Positions 1-9,158 are shown, counted from the first letter of the stretch. The stretch is 59,158 nt of DNA from Chromobacterium vaccinii (GCF_000971335.1 NZ_JZJL01000031.1:1-59158); one strand, 5' to 3'. Notes: generated from the letters alone by a model not told the origin. Made by a program: numbers and translations.

Positions 1-180
1 GCCCGGGCCCCTGACCCGTCAACGCCTTTTGCGAGAAAAATCAGGAAAATTCATCCTCAAACCGGCCAATCGCAGACAAGCCGCTGATATGGCAGAAGAT
101 ATGAATAATGGGTATTTGAACCTGCCCGTAAAAAAGCGCATGCCTGCCCGTTTGCCGCCGCGCCGGCGCATCCCAAAACA

Positions 181-208
181 AACAGGCCGGCGTTGCCGCC
201 GGCCTGTT
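181..208 (-). terminator. Intrinsic terminator of the gph gene
   Basis: A perfect 12-bp stem (181-192 with 197-208) closes a TTGC loop. On the minus strand it is followed by a T-rich stretch (TTTGTTTTGG), so it fits termination of the minus-strand gph gene that ends at 256. Bases 1-180 hold no gene I can support. Confidence 0.75.
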
Positions 209-255
209 CCAGACACATCCATATAGTGAATCAGCCCTGCCCTTCCCGCTCGTCC

Positions 256-903
256 TTATAGATGGTCAAGCAGTTGCAATGGATGATCGATGTCGATATC
301 CGCTCCCCACTGCTCCGGCTTGTCCTGCTCGGAGAAATAGCCCCAGCTGACCAGCACCGTCTTCATTCCAACATTGCGGCCAGCCTGGATGTCGCGCTCG
401 GCATCGCCCACATACATGCAATGTTCGGGCGCGATGCCGATCTGGCTGGTCGCATGCAACATCGGTTTGGGGTCAGGCTTGGCCACGCCGACGGTATCGC
501 CGCTGACGATCACCGCCGGCGGAATGGCGAAAGGCAGCCACGGCACCAAGCGGTCGGTGAAACGCATCGACTTGTTGGTGATGATGCCCCAGGCCACCCC
601 TCGCCTATCCAGCTCGGAGATCAGCTCGTTCACGCCATCAAACAGCGTGGTCTCCCCCGCTAGATTGGCGTCATAAAGATCCATGAAACGCACCCGCAGC
701 GCCTCCATCCGGTCGGCATCGAGATCGGCGCCGAAGCCTAGCTGAACCAAGCCGCGCGCGCCGTGACTGGCGACGGGACGGATAAGCTCGTAAGACAGGG
801 GGGCGCGGCCCTCCTCCGCCAGCAAACGGTTCAGCGCCGCGCCCAAGTCGCGCGCGGTGTCAGCCAGCGTGCCGTCCAAATCGAACAATACTGCCTTGAT
901 CAT
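256..903 (-). CDS. gph: HAD-family phosphoglycolate phosphatase
   Basis: The protein (215 aa) begins MIKAVLFDLDGTLADT, the DxDGT nucleophile motif of HAD hydrolases. The threonine/serine motif (ITNKS), the lysine loop (KPDPKPM) and the metal-binding GDAERD motif follow in order. Family knowledge points to a Gph-type phosphatase that removes phosphate from 2-phosphoglycolate in the cytosol; the exact substrate is inferred. The reading frame stays open to 951, but the ATG at 903 starts directly at the HAD motif and has an AGGA ribosome site, so I use it. ilvA ends 44 bp upstream on the same strand, so the two are probably cotranscribed, with the hairpin at 181-208 as terminator. Confidence 0.85.
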   Translation of the reverse strand: MIKAVLFDLDGTLADTARDLGAALNRLLAEEGRAPLSYELIRPVASHGARGLVQLGFGADLDADRMEALRVRFMDLYDANLAGETTLFDGVNELISELDRRGVAWGIITNKSMRFTDRLVPWLPFAIPPAVIVSGDTVGVAKPDPKPMLHATSQIGIAPEHCMYVGDAERDIQAGRNVGMKTVLVSWGYFSEQDKPEQWGADIDIDHPLQLLDHL

Positions 904-947
904 GATTCCTGCTTCACCGGATTGGGAATGAGGCCGACATTGCACCA

Positions 948-2477
948 TCAACGGATAGTCTTGCCAAGGAACAATCGATACGCCGGATTTTCGGTTTCCT
1001 CTATATAAGGGTATCCGAGCGTGTCGAGGAATTGCTGGAAGGCTTGCGCGTCGCCGGACGGCACCTGGATGCCGACCAGCACTCGGCCGTAATCGGCGCC
1101 GTGATTGCGATAGTGGAACAGGCTGATGTTCCAGTCGGTGCGCATCGCCTCCAGGAAACGCATCAGCGCGCCGGGACGGTCCGGAAACTCGAAACGCAGC
1201 ACCCGCTCATCCTTCAGTTGCGGCGCATGACCGCCGACCAGATGGCGGATATGCAGCTTGGCCAGCTCGTTGTCGGTCAGATCGATGCCATCCAGTTCCG
1301 CCGCGCGCAAGTCGCCGATCAGCCTTTCCACATCGTCCCGGCCGGCGATCTGCACACCGACGAAGACATGCGCGACGCTGGGATCGGCGAAGCGGTAGTT
1401 GAACTCGGTGATATTGCGCCCGCCGATCACCGAACAGAAGCGCTTGAAGCTGCCCGGCTTCTCCGGAATGGTGACGGCGATGATGGCCTCGCGCCGCTCA
1501 CCGAGCTCCGAGCGCTCCGACACATGGCGCAAGCGGTCGAAATTCATATTGGCGCCGCAGGATATCGCCACCAGCGACTGCCCCTCGCAGCCCTCGCGCT
1601 CGATGTAGGCCTTGACCCCGGCTACCGCCAGCGCGCCGGCCGGTTCGACGATGGAGCGGGTGTCCTCGAAAATGTCCTTGATCGCCGCGCAGATGGCGTC
1701 GGAATCGACCAGGATGATTTCATCCAACAGCTCGCGGCAGATGCGGAAGGTTTCCTCGCCCACTAGCTTGACCGCCACGCCATCGGCGAACAGGCCTACG
1801 TCTTTCAGCTCGACCCGCTCGCCCTTCTCTATAGACTGGCGCATCGCATCGGAATCCACCGGCTGCACGCCGATGATCTTGATCTCCGGCTTCAGACGCT
1901 TGATGAAGCTGGCCACGCCGGCCGCCAGGCCGCCGCCGCCGATGGCGACGAACACCGCATTCAGATCATCCGGATGCTGGCGCAGGATTTCCATGCCCAC
2001 CGTGCCCTGGCCGGCGATCACGTCAGGATCGTCGAAGGGCGGAATATAGGTGCGGCCGCTTTCTTCCGCCAGCTTCACTGCATGCTGGAAAGCCTCGTTG
2101 AACGAATCGCCCGACAACACTACTTGGCCGCCGCGCTGCTTCACCGCGTCAATCTTGATCTGCGGCGTGGTCACCGGCATCACGATCACCGCCTCGCAAC
2201 CCAGCTTGCTGGCCGACAGCGCCACGCCCTGGGCGTGGTTGCCGGCGCTGGCGGTGATCACGCCGCGCGCGCGCTGCTCGGGCGTCAACTTGGCCATCTT
2301 GTTGTAAGCGCCGCGCAGCTTGAACGAGAACACTGGCTGCAGATCCTCGCGCTTGAGCAGAATGTTGTTGCGGTAACGACGCGACAGATTGGGGGCCAGC
2401 TCCAGCGGTGTCTCTACCGCCACGTCGTACACCCGCGAAGTGAGGATGCGTTCCAGATAGTCTTGCTTGTTGCTCAT
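948..2477 (-). CDS. ilvA: Biosynthetic threonine ammonia-lyase (threonine dehydratase)
   Basis: A 509-aa PLP enzyme that deaminates threonine to 2-oxobutyrate, the first committed step of isoleucine synthesis. The PLP lysine lies in the N-terminal motif FSFKLRGAYNKM, followed by the ASAGNHAQGVA substrate loop and the glycine-rich phosphate cup (AIGGGGLAAGVA). The C-terminal third carries two ACT-like regulatory segments (EKPGSFKRFC and DRPGALMRFLEAM). This marks the long biosynthetic, isoleucine-inhibited form, not the short catabolic TdcB type. The ATG at 2477 is used. It is divergent from dacA across about 200 bp and probably leads the ilvA-gph unit. Confidence 0.95.
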   Translation of the reverse strand: MSNKQDYLERILTSRVYDVAVETPLELAPNLSRRYRNNILLKREDLQPVFSFKLRGAYNKMAKLTPEQRARGVITASAGNHAQGVALSASKLGCEAVIVMPVTTPQIKIDAVKQRGGQVVLSGDSFNEAFQHAVKLAEESGRTYIPPFDDPDVIAGQGTVGMEILRQHPDDLNAVFVAIGGGGLAAGVASFIKRLKPEIKIIGVQPVDSDAMRQSIEKGERVELKDVGLFADGVAVKLVGEETFRICRELLDEIILVDSDAICAAIKDIFEDTRSIVEPAGALAVAGVKAYIEREGCEGQSLVAISCGANMNFDRLRHVSERSELGERREAIIAVTIPEKPGSFKRFCSVIGGRNITEFNYRFADPSVAHVFVGVQIAGRDDVERLIGDLRAAELDGIDLTDNELAKLHIRHLVGGHAPQLKDERVLRFEFPDRPGALMRFLEAMRTDWNISLFHYRNHGADYGRVLVGIQVPSGDAQAFQQFLDTLGYPYIEETENPAYRLFLGKTIR

Positions 2478-2573
2478 GGCGATGCCTTGTCCCTGATAGT
2501 TTCTTGTATTTGAACTGTCAGAGTATCAGGAACTCCAAACCAGCGGGAGGCCTGTCCGGCAGAATTTGCTGCA

Positions 2574-2586
2574 TTGCAATATGCAA
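2574..2586. promoter_or_regulatory. 13-bp palindrome in the ilvA/dacA intergenic region
   Basis: TTGCAATATGCAA is a perfect inverted repeat midway between the divergent ilvA and dacA genes. Its position would suit an operator, but I recognise no regulator for it. Confidence 0.2.
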
Positions 2587-2631
2587 CATGTAGGACAGGC
2601 TTTTTCCGGCTGCGTAGCCAGCTCGAGTGTG

Positions 2632-2637
2632 TATAAT
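2632..2637 (+). promoter_or_regulatory. Candidate -10 element of the dacA promoter
   Basis: A perfect TATAAT lies 44 bp before the dacA ATG. I see no strong -35 hexamer at the expected spacing, so the promoter is tentative. Confidence 0.4.
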
Positions 2638-2680
2638 CAACGGCTACTGTTTGTTACCTCTAGCAAGCCCACTCCAGAAA

Positions 2681-3826
2681 ATGAAAAAATTCACCTCTGC
2701 CCTGGTGGCCGCCGCGCTGGCGCTGCCCTCGTTTGGCTTTGCCAATACCGCATTCGTGCCGCCGACGCCGGAAATCGCCGGCAAGGCTTATTACCTGCTC
2801 GACTACAACAGCCAGCAAGTGCTCGCCGCCCGCGATCCGGACGCCCGGGTCGAACCCGCCTCGCTGACCAAGCTGATGACCGCCTACCTGACCTTCAAGG
2901 CGCTGAAGGAAAAGCGCCTGTCGCTGGAGCAGACGCTGACCGTGTCTCAGCGCGGCTGGAAGACCGAAGGTTCGCGGATGTTCCTGGACCCGAAAGTGCC
3001 GGCCAAAGTGGACGACCTGATCAAGGGCATGATCGTCCAGTCCGGCAACGACGCCTGCGTGACGCTGGCCGAAGCCATCGCCGGCAGCGAAGACGTGTTC
3101 GGGCAACTGATGACCCAGCAGGCGCAGAAGCTGGGCATGAAGAACACCCAGTTCAAGAACGCCACCGGCCTGCCGCATGACGGTCATTACACCACGGTGC
3201 ACGATCTGGGCATCCTGGCCGCCGCGCTGATCCGCGATTATCCCGAGTTCTACCCGATCTACTCGATGAAGTCGTTCACCTACAACAACATCAAGCAGCC
3301 GAACCGCAACCTGCTGCTGTACCGCGACCCCAACGTCGACGGCATGAAGACCGGCTACACCGACAGCGCCGGCTACAATATGGTCACCTCCAGCCACCGC
3401 GACGGCCGCCGCGTGATCTCCGTCGTCGTCGGCACCGCCAGCCCCGAGGCGCGCGCGGTGGAAAGCTCCAAACTGCTGAACTACGGCTTGCAATTCTTCG
3501 ACACGCCCAAACTTTATGCTGCGAATACCCGCGTCTCGGACGTTTCCGTGTACAAGGGCAGCGAAAAGGCGGTATCCGTAGGCTTCAGCGGCGACGTGTT
3601 CGCCACCGTGGCCAAGGGCCAGGCCGCCAAGCTGAAGGCCGACATGACCACCATGCAGCCGCTGATCGCGCCGATCAAGGCCGGTCAGGTGGTGGGCAAG
3701 CTGACCGTCACCCTTGATGGGAAGCCGCTGCTGGAGCGCCCGGTGGTAGCATTGAAGGCCGTGGAAGAAGGCGGCTTCTTCAGCCGGCTGTGGGACAGCC
3801 TGAAGCTGATGCTCGGCTGGAAGTAA
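2681..3826 (+). CDS. dacA: D-alanyl-D-alanine carboxypeptidase (PBP5/6 type)
   Basis: This 381-aa periplasmic penicillin-binding protein trims the terminal D-Ala from peptidoglycan pentapeptides. The N-terminus is a signal peptide (MKKFTSALVAAALALPSFGFA). All three active-site motifs are present: SLTK at about 61-64 with the nucleophilic serine, SGN at 121-123 and KTG at 223-225. A PBP5-type C-terminal domain follows and ends in a basic/amphipathic tail (SRLWDSLKLMLGWK) that should anchor it to the inner membrane. The frame is open upstream to 2627, but the ATG at 2681 begins the signal peptide. It heads the conserved dacA-ybeD-lipB-lipA cluster. Confidence 0.92.
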   Translation: MKKFTSALVAAALALPSFGFANTAFVPPTPEIAGKAYYLLDYNSQQVLAARDPDARVEPASLTKLMTAYLTFKALKEKRLSLEQTLTVSQRGWKTEGSRMFLDPKVPAKVDDLIKGMIVQSGNDACVTLAEAIAGSEDVFGQLMTQQAQKLGMKNTQFKNATGLPHDGHYTTVHDLGILAAALIRDYPEFYPIYSMKSFTYNNIKQPNRNLLLYRDPNVDGMKTGYTDSAGYNMVTSSHRDGRRVISVVVGTASPEARAVESSKLLNYGLQFFDTPKLYAANTRVSDVSVYKGSEKAVSVGFSGDVFATVAKGQAAKLKADMTTMQPLIAPIKAGQVVGKLTVTLDGKPLLERPVVALKAVEEGGFFSRLWDSLKLMLGWK

Positions 3827-3912
3827 GCCGCGGTATAATAGTATTCAGTAGTACGCAGCGCCGCGGCTCGTCCGCGGCCTGCCATTTTGTAATCGCATCA
3901 GAGTAGCCAGAC

Positions 3913-4182
3913 ATGTCCGACGAAAAACAGGAACTGATGGAATTCCCCTGTCGCTTTCCGCTCAAGATCATGGGCGAGCGGCATGATGAATTCGTCACCA
4001 CCATCACCGAAGTGGTTCGCATCAACGCCCCTGATCTCGCAGAGATCGACGTGGTGCTGCGCGAAAGCTCCGGCGGCCGCTTCTATGCGCTCACCGTCAC
4101 CGTCACCGCCACCTCGCGCCAGCAGCTCGACAGCATCTATCTGTCGCTGACCGGCCACCCGATGGTAAAAATGGTCCTCTAA
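3913..4182 (+). CDS. ybeD: YbeD family protein (DUF493)
   Basis: An 89-aa cytosolic protein with the DUF493/YbeD signature: [11 protein letters not shown] near the N-terminus and a C-terminal [16 protein letters not shown]. It lies between dacA and lipB, the classical position of ybeD, and is probably part of that operon. The fold is a small ACT-like ferredoxin type. The function is not established; a regulatory link to lipoate metabolism is only suggested by the neighbourhood. Confidence 0.88.
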   Translation: MSDEKQELMEFPCRFPLKIMGERHDEFVTTITEVVRINAPDLAEIDVVLRESSGGRFYALTVTVTATSRQQLDSIYLSLTGHPMVKMVL

Positions 4183-4199
4183 AAACACCGGGAGTTCAG

Positions 4200-4823
4200 G
4201 TGCCTCGCATCATCAAACATCTGGGCCGGGTCGATTACGAGCCGACCTGGCGCGCCATGCAGGCCTTCACCGACAGCCGCGCCGCCGAGACCCGCGACGA
4301 ACTGTGGGTGGTGGAACATCCGCCGGTATTCACCCAAGGCCTCGCCGGCAAGCCGGAACATCTGCTGCTGCAGAACGACGTTCCGGTGGTGAAGACCGAC
4401 CGCGGCGGCCAGATCACCTATCACGGCCCCGGCCAACTGGTGGTCTACCTGCTGGTGGACTTCAAGCGCATGCGCGTCGGCGTTCGGGATCTGGTGCGCC
4501 ACATCGAACAGGCCATCATCGACATGCTGGCCGAACAGGGCATCGCCGCCAATGGCGACGTGGACGCGCCCGGCGTATATGTGGACGGCGCCAAGATCGC
4601 CTCGCTGGGCCTGCGCATCAAGAACGGCGCCACCTATCACGGCCTGAGCCTGAATGTGGACATGGACCTGACCCCGTTTAGCTGGATCAACCCTTGCGGC
4701 TACGCCAACCTCAAGGTGACCCAAATGAAGAATCTGGGCGTGAACCTCACGGTCGCCGAAGCCGCCGACAAGCTGCTGCCGCACCTGGAACGCCACCTGA
4801 GCATAAGCAAGGAGACCGCATGA
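4200..4823 (+). CDS. lipB: Octanoyl-[acyl-carrier-protein]:protein octanoyltransferase
   Basis: A 207-aa LipB. It moves octanoate from acyl carrier protein to lipoyl domains of the 2-oxoacid dehydrogenases and GcvH. The family signature [12 protein letters not shown] is present, as are the catalytic lysine region ([10 protein letters not shown]) and the catalytic cysteine ([14 protein letters not shown]). The start is GTG at 4200 with a GGAG ribosome site just upstream. The stop overlaps the lipA start in an ATGA arrangement (4820-4823), indicating translational coupling of the two lipoate genes. Confidence 0.95.
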   Translation: MPRIIKHLGRVDYEPTWRAMQAFTDSRAAETRDELWVVEHPPVFTQGLAGKPEHLLLQNDVPVVKTDRGGQITYHGPGQLVVYLLVDFKRMRVGVRDLVRHIEQAIIDMLAEQGIAANGDVDAPGVYVDGAKIASLGLRIKNGATYHGLSLNVDMDLTPFSWINPCGYANLKVTQMKNLGVNLTVAEAADKLLPHLERHLSISKETA

Positions 4824-5794
4824 AGCCGGACAACCAGGCCGGGGTGAAGCACAAGGGCGCGGCCAAGACCGCCCGCATCCCGATCAAGATCGTGCCGCTG
4901 GACGAAAAGCTGAAAAAGCCGGAGTGGATCCGCGCCAAGCTGCCCAACGGCCAGCGCTTCCACGAGATCAAACAGATCCTGCGCGAGCAGAAGCTGCACA
5001 CCGTCTGCGAAGAAGCCACCTGCCCGAACATCGGCGAGTGCTTCAGCAAGGGCACGGCCACCTTCATGATCATGGGCGACATCTGCACCCGCCGCTGCCC
5101 ATTCTGCGACGTCGGCCACGGCCGCCCCAATCCGCTGGACCCGAACGAGCCCAAGCACCTGGCCGAGAGCGTGGCCGCGATGCGGCTGAAATACGTGGTG
5201 GTCACCTCGGTGGACCGCGACGACCTGCGCGACGGCGGCGCCCAGCACTTCGCCGACTGCATCGGCGCGGTGCGCGAAATGTCGCCGAACACGCAGATCG
5301 AAACGCTGGTGCCGGATTTCCGCGGCCGCCTGGACATCGCCGTCGACATCCTGACCCAGACGCCGCCAGACGTGATGAACCACAACCTGGAAACCGTGCC
5401 GCGCCTGTACAAGCAGGCCCGCCCGGGCGCCGACTACGCGCACTCGCTGCAGCTCCTCAAGGACTACAAGGCGAAGAATCCCGACGTCCGCACCAAGTCC
5501 GGCCTGATGGTTGGCCTGGGCGAGACCGACGAGGAAATCCTGGAAGTGATGCGCGACATGCGCGCCCACAACGTGGACATGCTGACCATCGGCCAATACC
5601 TGCAGCCGTCCGACGGCCACCTGCCGGTGCTGCGCTACGTGCATCCGGACGTGTTCAAGACGTTCGAGGAAAAAGCCTACGAAATGGGCTTCGTCCACGC
5701 CGCGGTTGGCGCGATGGTTCGCTCCAGCTACCACGCGGATGAACAGGCTCACGAAGCGGGCGTGTATGACACGTCCAACGCTAATGGCGACTAA
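4820..5794 (+). CDS. lipA: Lipoyl synthase, C-terminus extended by a transposon end
   Basis: A radical-SAM enzyme that inserts two sulfurs into protein-bound octanoate to make lipoate. C63, C68 and C74 ([12 protein letters not shown]) bind the auxiliary sacrificed cluster; C89, C93 and C96 (CTRRCPFC) bind the SAM cluster. Length here is 324 aa. The last nine residues, YDTSNANGD, come from the left end of the Tn7-like element. The native end was almost certainly AHEAGV-stop: deleting 5767-14625 plus one copy of GTGTA gives GTG TAA. The frame extends upstream to 4694, but the ATG at 4820 matches the lipB overlap. Activity is probably retained, since the extension lies beyond the conserved core. 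Confidence 0.93.
   Translation: MKPDNQAGVKHKGAAKTARIPIKIVPLDEKLKKPEWIRAKLPNGQRFHEIKQILREQKLHTVCEEATCPNIGECFSKGTATFMIMGDICTRRCPFCDVGHGRPNPLDPNEPKHLAESVAAMRLKYVVVTSVDRDDLRDGGAQHFADCIGAVREMSPNTQIETLVPDFRGRLDIAVDILTQTPPDVMNHNLETVPRLYKQARPGADYAHSLQLLKDYKAKNPDVRTKSGLMVGLGETDEEILEVMRDMRAHNVDMLTIGQYLQPSDGHLPVLRYVHPDVFKTFEEKAYEMGFVHAAVGAMVRSSYHADEQAHEAGVYDTSNANGD
5762..5766 (+). repeat. Left target-site duplication (GTGTA)
   Basis: GTGTA lies directly outside the left transposon end and matches the right copy at 14626-14630. A 5-bp duplication is the size made by the Tn7/Tn5053 transposase family. The copy spans the last lipA codon and part of its native stop codon. Confidence 0.85.
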
Positions 5795-5836
5795 ACAACG
5801 CTAATTTGTACTCTACATCGCTAAATGCTACTGAGG
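5767..5836 (+). repeat. Left transposon end with three TnsB-type binding repeats
   Basis: After the terminal bases, three direct repeats recur at exact 20-bp spacing: 5777-5796, 5797-5816 and 5817-5836. They share the core (A)ACGCTAAT or ATCGCTAAA. Arrays of about 20-bp transposase sites at the ends are a hallmark of Tn7-type elements. The first repeat codes for the new C-terminus of LipA and supplies its stop codon. Confidence 0.75.
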
Positions 5837-5845
5837 AGGGCGGGT

Positions 5846-7561
5846 GTGCGAAAGGCAATTCCAAAGATCAAGGAGTTTCCAGACGACGGCCGCATCTGGA
5901 GGGTAGATTGGTTTGGCGGTGTAGAGCGCAATCCTCAGATTCCCTCCGAACCTAAAATCCAACTCATCATCAGCCCGGTGGTGGATGGCGCCATCGATTA
6001 CGCTGCCAGCAACTCCGTCAATCACGAAGAACGTAGCTCAATCAGCATCGGCATTGGTCAGCTTCCCCTCATTACCATCGGTTCGCTTTGGCAAAACCGG
6101 CATTGCTTGATCGAAAGTGCCGGCAAAACCAAGGTCTTCGAAAATCTCGTCATCTCGCCTAAGACGGCCCTCTTGGTAAAATCGGACGCTCTAGTAGGCG
6201 GGCAGCCACTCGTCCGTAAAAAGTACCACCAGATCGGCGCAGGGCTTGCTGCAAACTGCTTGGCTATCGAATGGCAGGGAGACCCATACGGCATCATCAT
6301 CCCGACAGCCGAGGTCATTCGTTTTTACTATGCCACGTCAACAGATCTCGCCAAGGCCATTTTTGCTGGCGATTTTCGACATGAACTGGGTTCAATCGTG
6401 AATCCAACTCAGTGCGGTTACATCAAGCAGGAAAATCGCTGCATCCTCAAGTTGCGTAAGGAGTTTGCCGATGCGGATGCCTGGACTATTGGACGCATAC
6501 TGAATAGCCATGAAGCGTTCAATGGTGCCGTCCTAGTGCATGACTCGATGATCAAGCAAGCCGTACAGAGTAAGTCCCGCCTGTATCCAGAAGCTGCGTT
6601 TCCTTTTGTCGGGGAAACCAACCTACGGGTGCGGATGAAAGCGATGAGGTCGCCAGATGAGAAACGCTGGCGTTTCATCGTTTTTGCGTTGGAACACTGC
6701 ACGGGACCATTTCCATTCAGTGCTATTACCTGCGACCGTGATAACAGCAACCTGCGCCCAGAGGAAGGGCATGATCAGCCGGATGAATTGAAGGCCCCTG
6801 CATATCCTCGCAAGCAGCAATCGGGGAAGGATGTTACCGATGGCGAATTGCAGAGCAATGAGGATGCCTCCAAGGAGATCCAGTCGGCTGTTATTGATCT
6901 ACCTGAAGGGCGGTTTGGCGCGCTGGCGAATATGGAATTGGAGAAGCCCGAGAAGAATATTTGCCACTATTTCAACGCGGGGAGTGCTCGCCCGCTCGAG
7001 CTCCCCTCTGATGTACTTGGCACGAGCGATGGCAATTATTCTGGTGGTATCGTGACGCAAACGTCAATTGAGGTTAAGCATGAGCGCCAAGAGGCGTTGC
7101 CCGCGAGTTTTGCAAACTTCGAGGCGATGGTGCGACATCTGGATGGTTTGCCTGGGTACCAAGCAAAGATTCGCCCCAGATCTGATGCCACAATGCACAT
7201 CCCGCTGACGAAACCACACCGGGCTTGGCAGTGGAGTTACTTGGATTCGGGAACACGGCAAAGACGTGCAGTTGTAATTGCAGACATTACGCATGATTGC
7301 TGCGTGTACAGCTTAGTTGAGTTTCAGTGGCGAGAAGAGGAATCGTTTAAGCTCGCAATGGTGTCGTTATCTGGAGGCGCCAGGCTGAGCGATGAGCAAT
7401 TGCACTTACTGCTCAGAATGTTGGCTAAAAAGGAAGGTCGCTGGGGAAGCACTAAGCCATTACCCTGGAATGCCAAGCTTATCACCTTCAAGCACACATG
7501 GCCTTCCGTTGACGCATATGCCCAGGCAATTTTGGCAAGAGTAAGCACATTTTCAAATTAA
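5846..7561 (+). CDS. Transposon cargo protein, possibly TnsE-like
   Basis: A 571-aa protein with no motif that settles its function. The frame opens at 5825, but the GTG at 5846 has a perfect AGGAGG site at 5834-5839 with 6-nt spacing, so I place the start there. The N-terminus has a WRVDWFGG motif; a variable charged linker spans roughly residues 320-400. The C-terminal 150 residues (from FANFEAMVRHL to FKHTWPSVDAYAQAILARV) resemble, in order and spacing, the C-terminal domain of Tn7 TnsE as I remember it. TnsE steers Tn7 to replicating DNA such as conjugal plasmids. Similarity is remote and from memory. In Tn7, tnsE follows tnsD; here the gene sits at the opposite end on the other strand. 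It could instead be unrelated cargo. Confidence 0.4.
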   Translation: MRKAIPKIKEFPDDGRIWRVDWFGGVERNPQIPSEPKIQLIISPVVDGAIDYAASNSVNHEERSSISIGIGQLPLITIGSLWQNRHCLIESAGKTKVFENLVISPKTALLVKSDALVGGQPLVRKKYHQIGAGLAANCLAIEWQGDPYGIIIPTAEVIRFYYATSTDLAKAIFAGDFRHELGSIVNPTQCGYIKQENRCILKLRKEFADADAWTIGRILNSHEAFNGAVLVHDSMIKQAVQSKSRLYPEAAFPFVGETNLRVRMKAMRSPDEKRWRFIVFALEHCTGPFPFSAITCDRDNSNLRPEEGHDQPDELKAPAYPRKQQSGKDVTDGELQSNEDASKEIQSAVIDLPEGRFGALANMELEKPEKNICHYFNAGSARPLELPSDVLGTSDGNYSGGIVTQTSIEVKHERQEALPASFANFEAMVRHLDGLPGYQAKIRPRSDATMHIPLTKPHRAWQWSYLDSGTRQRRAVVIADITHDCCVYSLVEFQWREEESFKLAMVSLSGGARLSDEQLHLLLRMLAKKEGRWGSTKPLPWNAKLITFKHTWPSVDAYAQAILARVSTFSN

Positions 7562-7598
7562 GAATTACTTTTTTGTTTTGCTAACCAATGTAGCTGTG

Positions 7599-7627
7599 TT
7601 GTAGTAGGGTGAATTTTGACATAATAC
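7599..7627 (+). promoter_or_regulatory. Candidate sigma70 promoter of the ParB-methyltransferase genes
   Basis: TTGTAG (7599-7604) and TAATAC (7622-7627) are separated by 17 bp in the AT-rich gap before the ParB-domain gene. An alternative TTGACA at 7616-7621 with an 18-bp spacer to TTATTT overlaps it. Confidence 0.35.
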
Positions 7628-7664
7628 ATGCTATTTAAGTTATTTAAGCGAGAGGAATATGGAA

Positions 7665-9116
7665 ATGGTAAATCCAGGGTTCAGGAATCAAGACGAGGTT
7701 TCTCTAAACAGGCTTCACCTTGACACCCAGAACCCAAGACATGACCCACTTGAAGATGAAGATGAGATCATCGCTCAGCTCTACAAAGACGAACAGGTTC
7801 TGAATCTTGCAAAGGATATTGTTGCCAAAGGAACGTTGAGTCCTCTTGACCGCCCTGGAGTGATTGAAATGGACGACAATCCTGGTCACTACATCGTCGT
7901 GGAGGGAAATCGCCGAACGTGTGCACTCAAGCTGTTGCATGACCCGCAGAAAGCTCCTACTCCAGAAGTTCGTGCTACATTTGAAGCTTTGTCAAAAAGG
8001 TTTGAAGTACCCTCCTCGTTTTCTGTCGTTGTATTTACAGATCGCAATGCTGCTCGCCCATGGATTGGTTTGCGTCACTTGGGGGCTCAGGAAGGGGCGG
8101 GAACTCGCACTTGGGATGCTGCACAAAAGTCCCGGTATGCTGAAACAGAATCGCCCAATCAGTTAGCATTGGCGCTGCTGGACCACGCGGAGAAATCCGG
8201 CTGGATAGATGCCGATATGCGTGAGCAACTGGCAATTACTACCCTCACGCGATATCTTAGTAGCCCACTGGTACGTGCCGCACTTGGGCTTGGAAACCAT
8301 CGAGAGCTGTTATATACCCATGATGCTTCTGAAGTAGAGGCCGCGCTACGTCAGTTTCTTGCTGACGCGGCTCCTGTGCATGACGGAGGTGTGCCACGTG
8401 TTCATTCTCGGTCTAGAAAGTTGGAACGAGAAGCATATGCCAGAGAGCTTGCCGTGCGAGGGATCACTCCTCGGAGCTTGTTGCCATTTCCAAGTCAGCC
8501 TCCTGAACCTGGTTGGCAGGATGACCTATCTCCCGACGTAGTCGAACCCGCTCCAATTCATGGTGTAGATCCTGGGCCAGAACCCCTTGACCCTGGCATT
8601 ACTCCTCCGCAACCTGAACCGGATCCTTTACCACCCGCCCCTGATCCAGGCAAGCCCGCTCAACCAAGACCTCCACGTGGGAAACAACATCCGGATGATC
8701 GCATGTACCTCATGCCAACGGACTTTACTTTCACTCATAGTGATAAGTCACTGCGTCGTTTGCGCGGTGAATTTCGCAGCACGCCAATCGATGATCATGA
8801 GTTCGCAGTAAATTATCTGCTGAGAGCCTTTATCGAGCGGGTGTTGGTTCTCTATGCCAAGCACCGAGGGGTACATAGGTCAAAGATGACAGATCAGAAA
8901 TTGGTGCAAGTTTGTGTAGAGGAACTGGGCAAAGAAGGCGTGCCAGATAACGATCTGAAATTGATGAGGGTTGCAATGTCTGACGAAAACTCGGCGCATA
9001 GCTTGCATACCTTGGGTACTGCTGTTCACACAAGCCTTGTCGCAACTCGAAAGAGCCTGGTGGGGGCGTGGGATAACTGGGAGAAGGCTCTAAAAATAAT
9101 GCTTTCTCGTATGTAA
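7665..9116 (+). CDS. ParB N-terminal-domain protein, transposon cargo
   Basis: A 483-aa protein. The N-terminal segment has LDTQNPR and, about 60 residues later, VVEGNRRTCALKLL, the G-x-R-R type motif of the ParB/sulfiredoxin-like fold. That fold binds or hydrolyses nucleotides and in some families nicks DNA. A proline-rich linker at about residues 275-345 (repeated PEPDP-like units) leads to a mostly helical C-terminal domain of about 140 residues that I do not recognise. The ATG at 7659 is possible, but the AGAGGA site at 7651-7656 fits the ATG at 7665 better. The methyltransferase gene follows after 42 bp on the same strand, so the pair probably works together. It is not a chromosome-partitioning ParB: there is no ParA partner. 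Function unknown; DNA modification or defence is inference. Confidence 0.6.
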   Translation: MVNPGFRNQDEVSLNRLHLDTQNPRHDPLEDEDEIIAQLYKDEQVLNLAKDIVAKGTLSPLDRPGVIEMDDNPGHYIVVEGNRRTCALKLLHDPQKAPTPEVRATFEALSKRFEVPSSFSVVVFTDRNAARPWIGLRHLGAQEGAGTRTWDAAQKSRYAETESPNQLALALLDHAEKSGWIDADMREQLAITTLTRYLSSPLVRAALGLGNHRELLYTHDASEVEAALRQFLADAAPVHDGGVPRVHSRSRKLEREAYARELAVRGITPRSLLPFPSQPPEPGWQDDLSPDVVEPAPIHGVDPGPEPLDPGITPPQPEPDPLPPAPDPGKPAQPRPPRGKQHPDDRMYLMPTDFTFTHSDKSLRRLRGEFRSTPIDDHEFAVNYLLRAFIERVLVLYAKHRGVHRSKMTDQKLVQVCVEELGKEGVPDNDLKLMRVAMSDENSAHSLHTLGTAVHTSLVATRKSLVGAWDNWEKALKIMLSRM

Positions 9117-9158
9117 AAATGTCTGGCCAGCCGGGGTCATTTTTGCTATCGTACCGCC

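Noticed and set aside
5767-5836. Short CRISPR-like repeat array at the lipA end
   Set aside because: The three 20-bp units abut without spacers and fit transposase binding sites at a transposon end.
7665-9116. Chromosome or plasmid partitioning ParB
   Set aside because: No ParA ATPase, no parS-like repeats and a different C-terminal domain.
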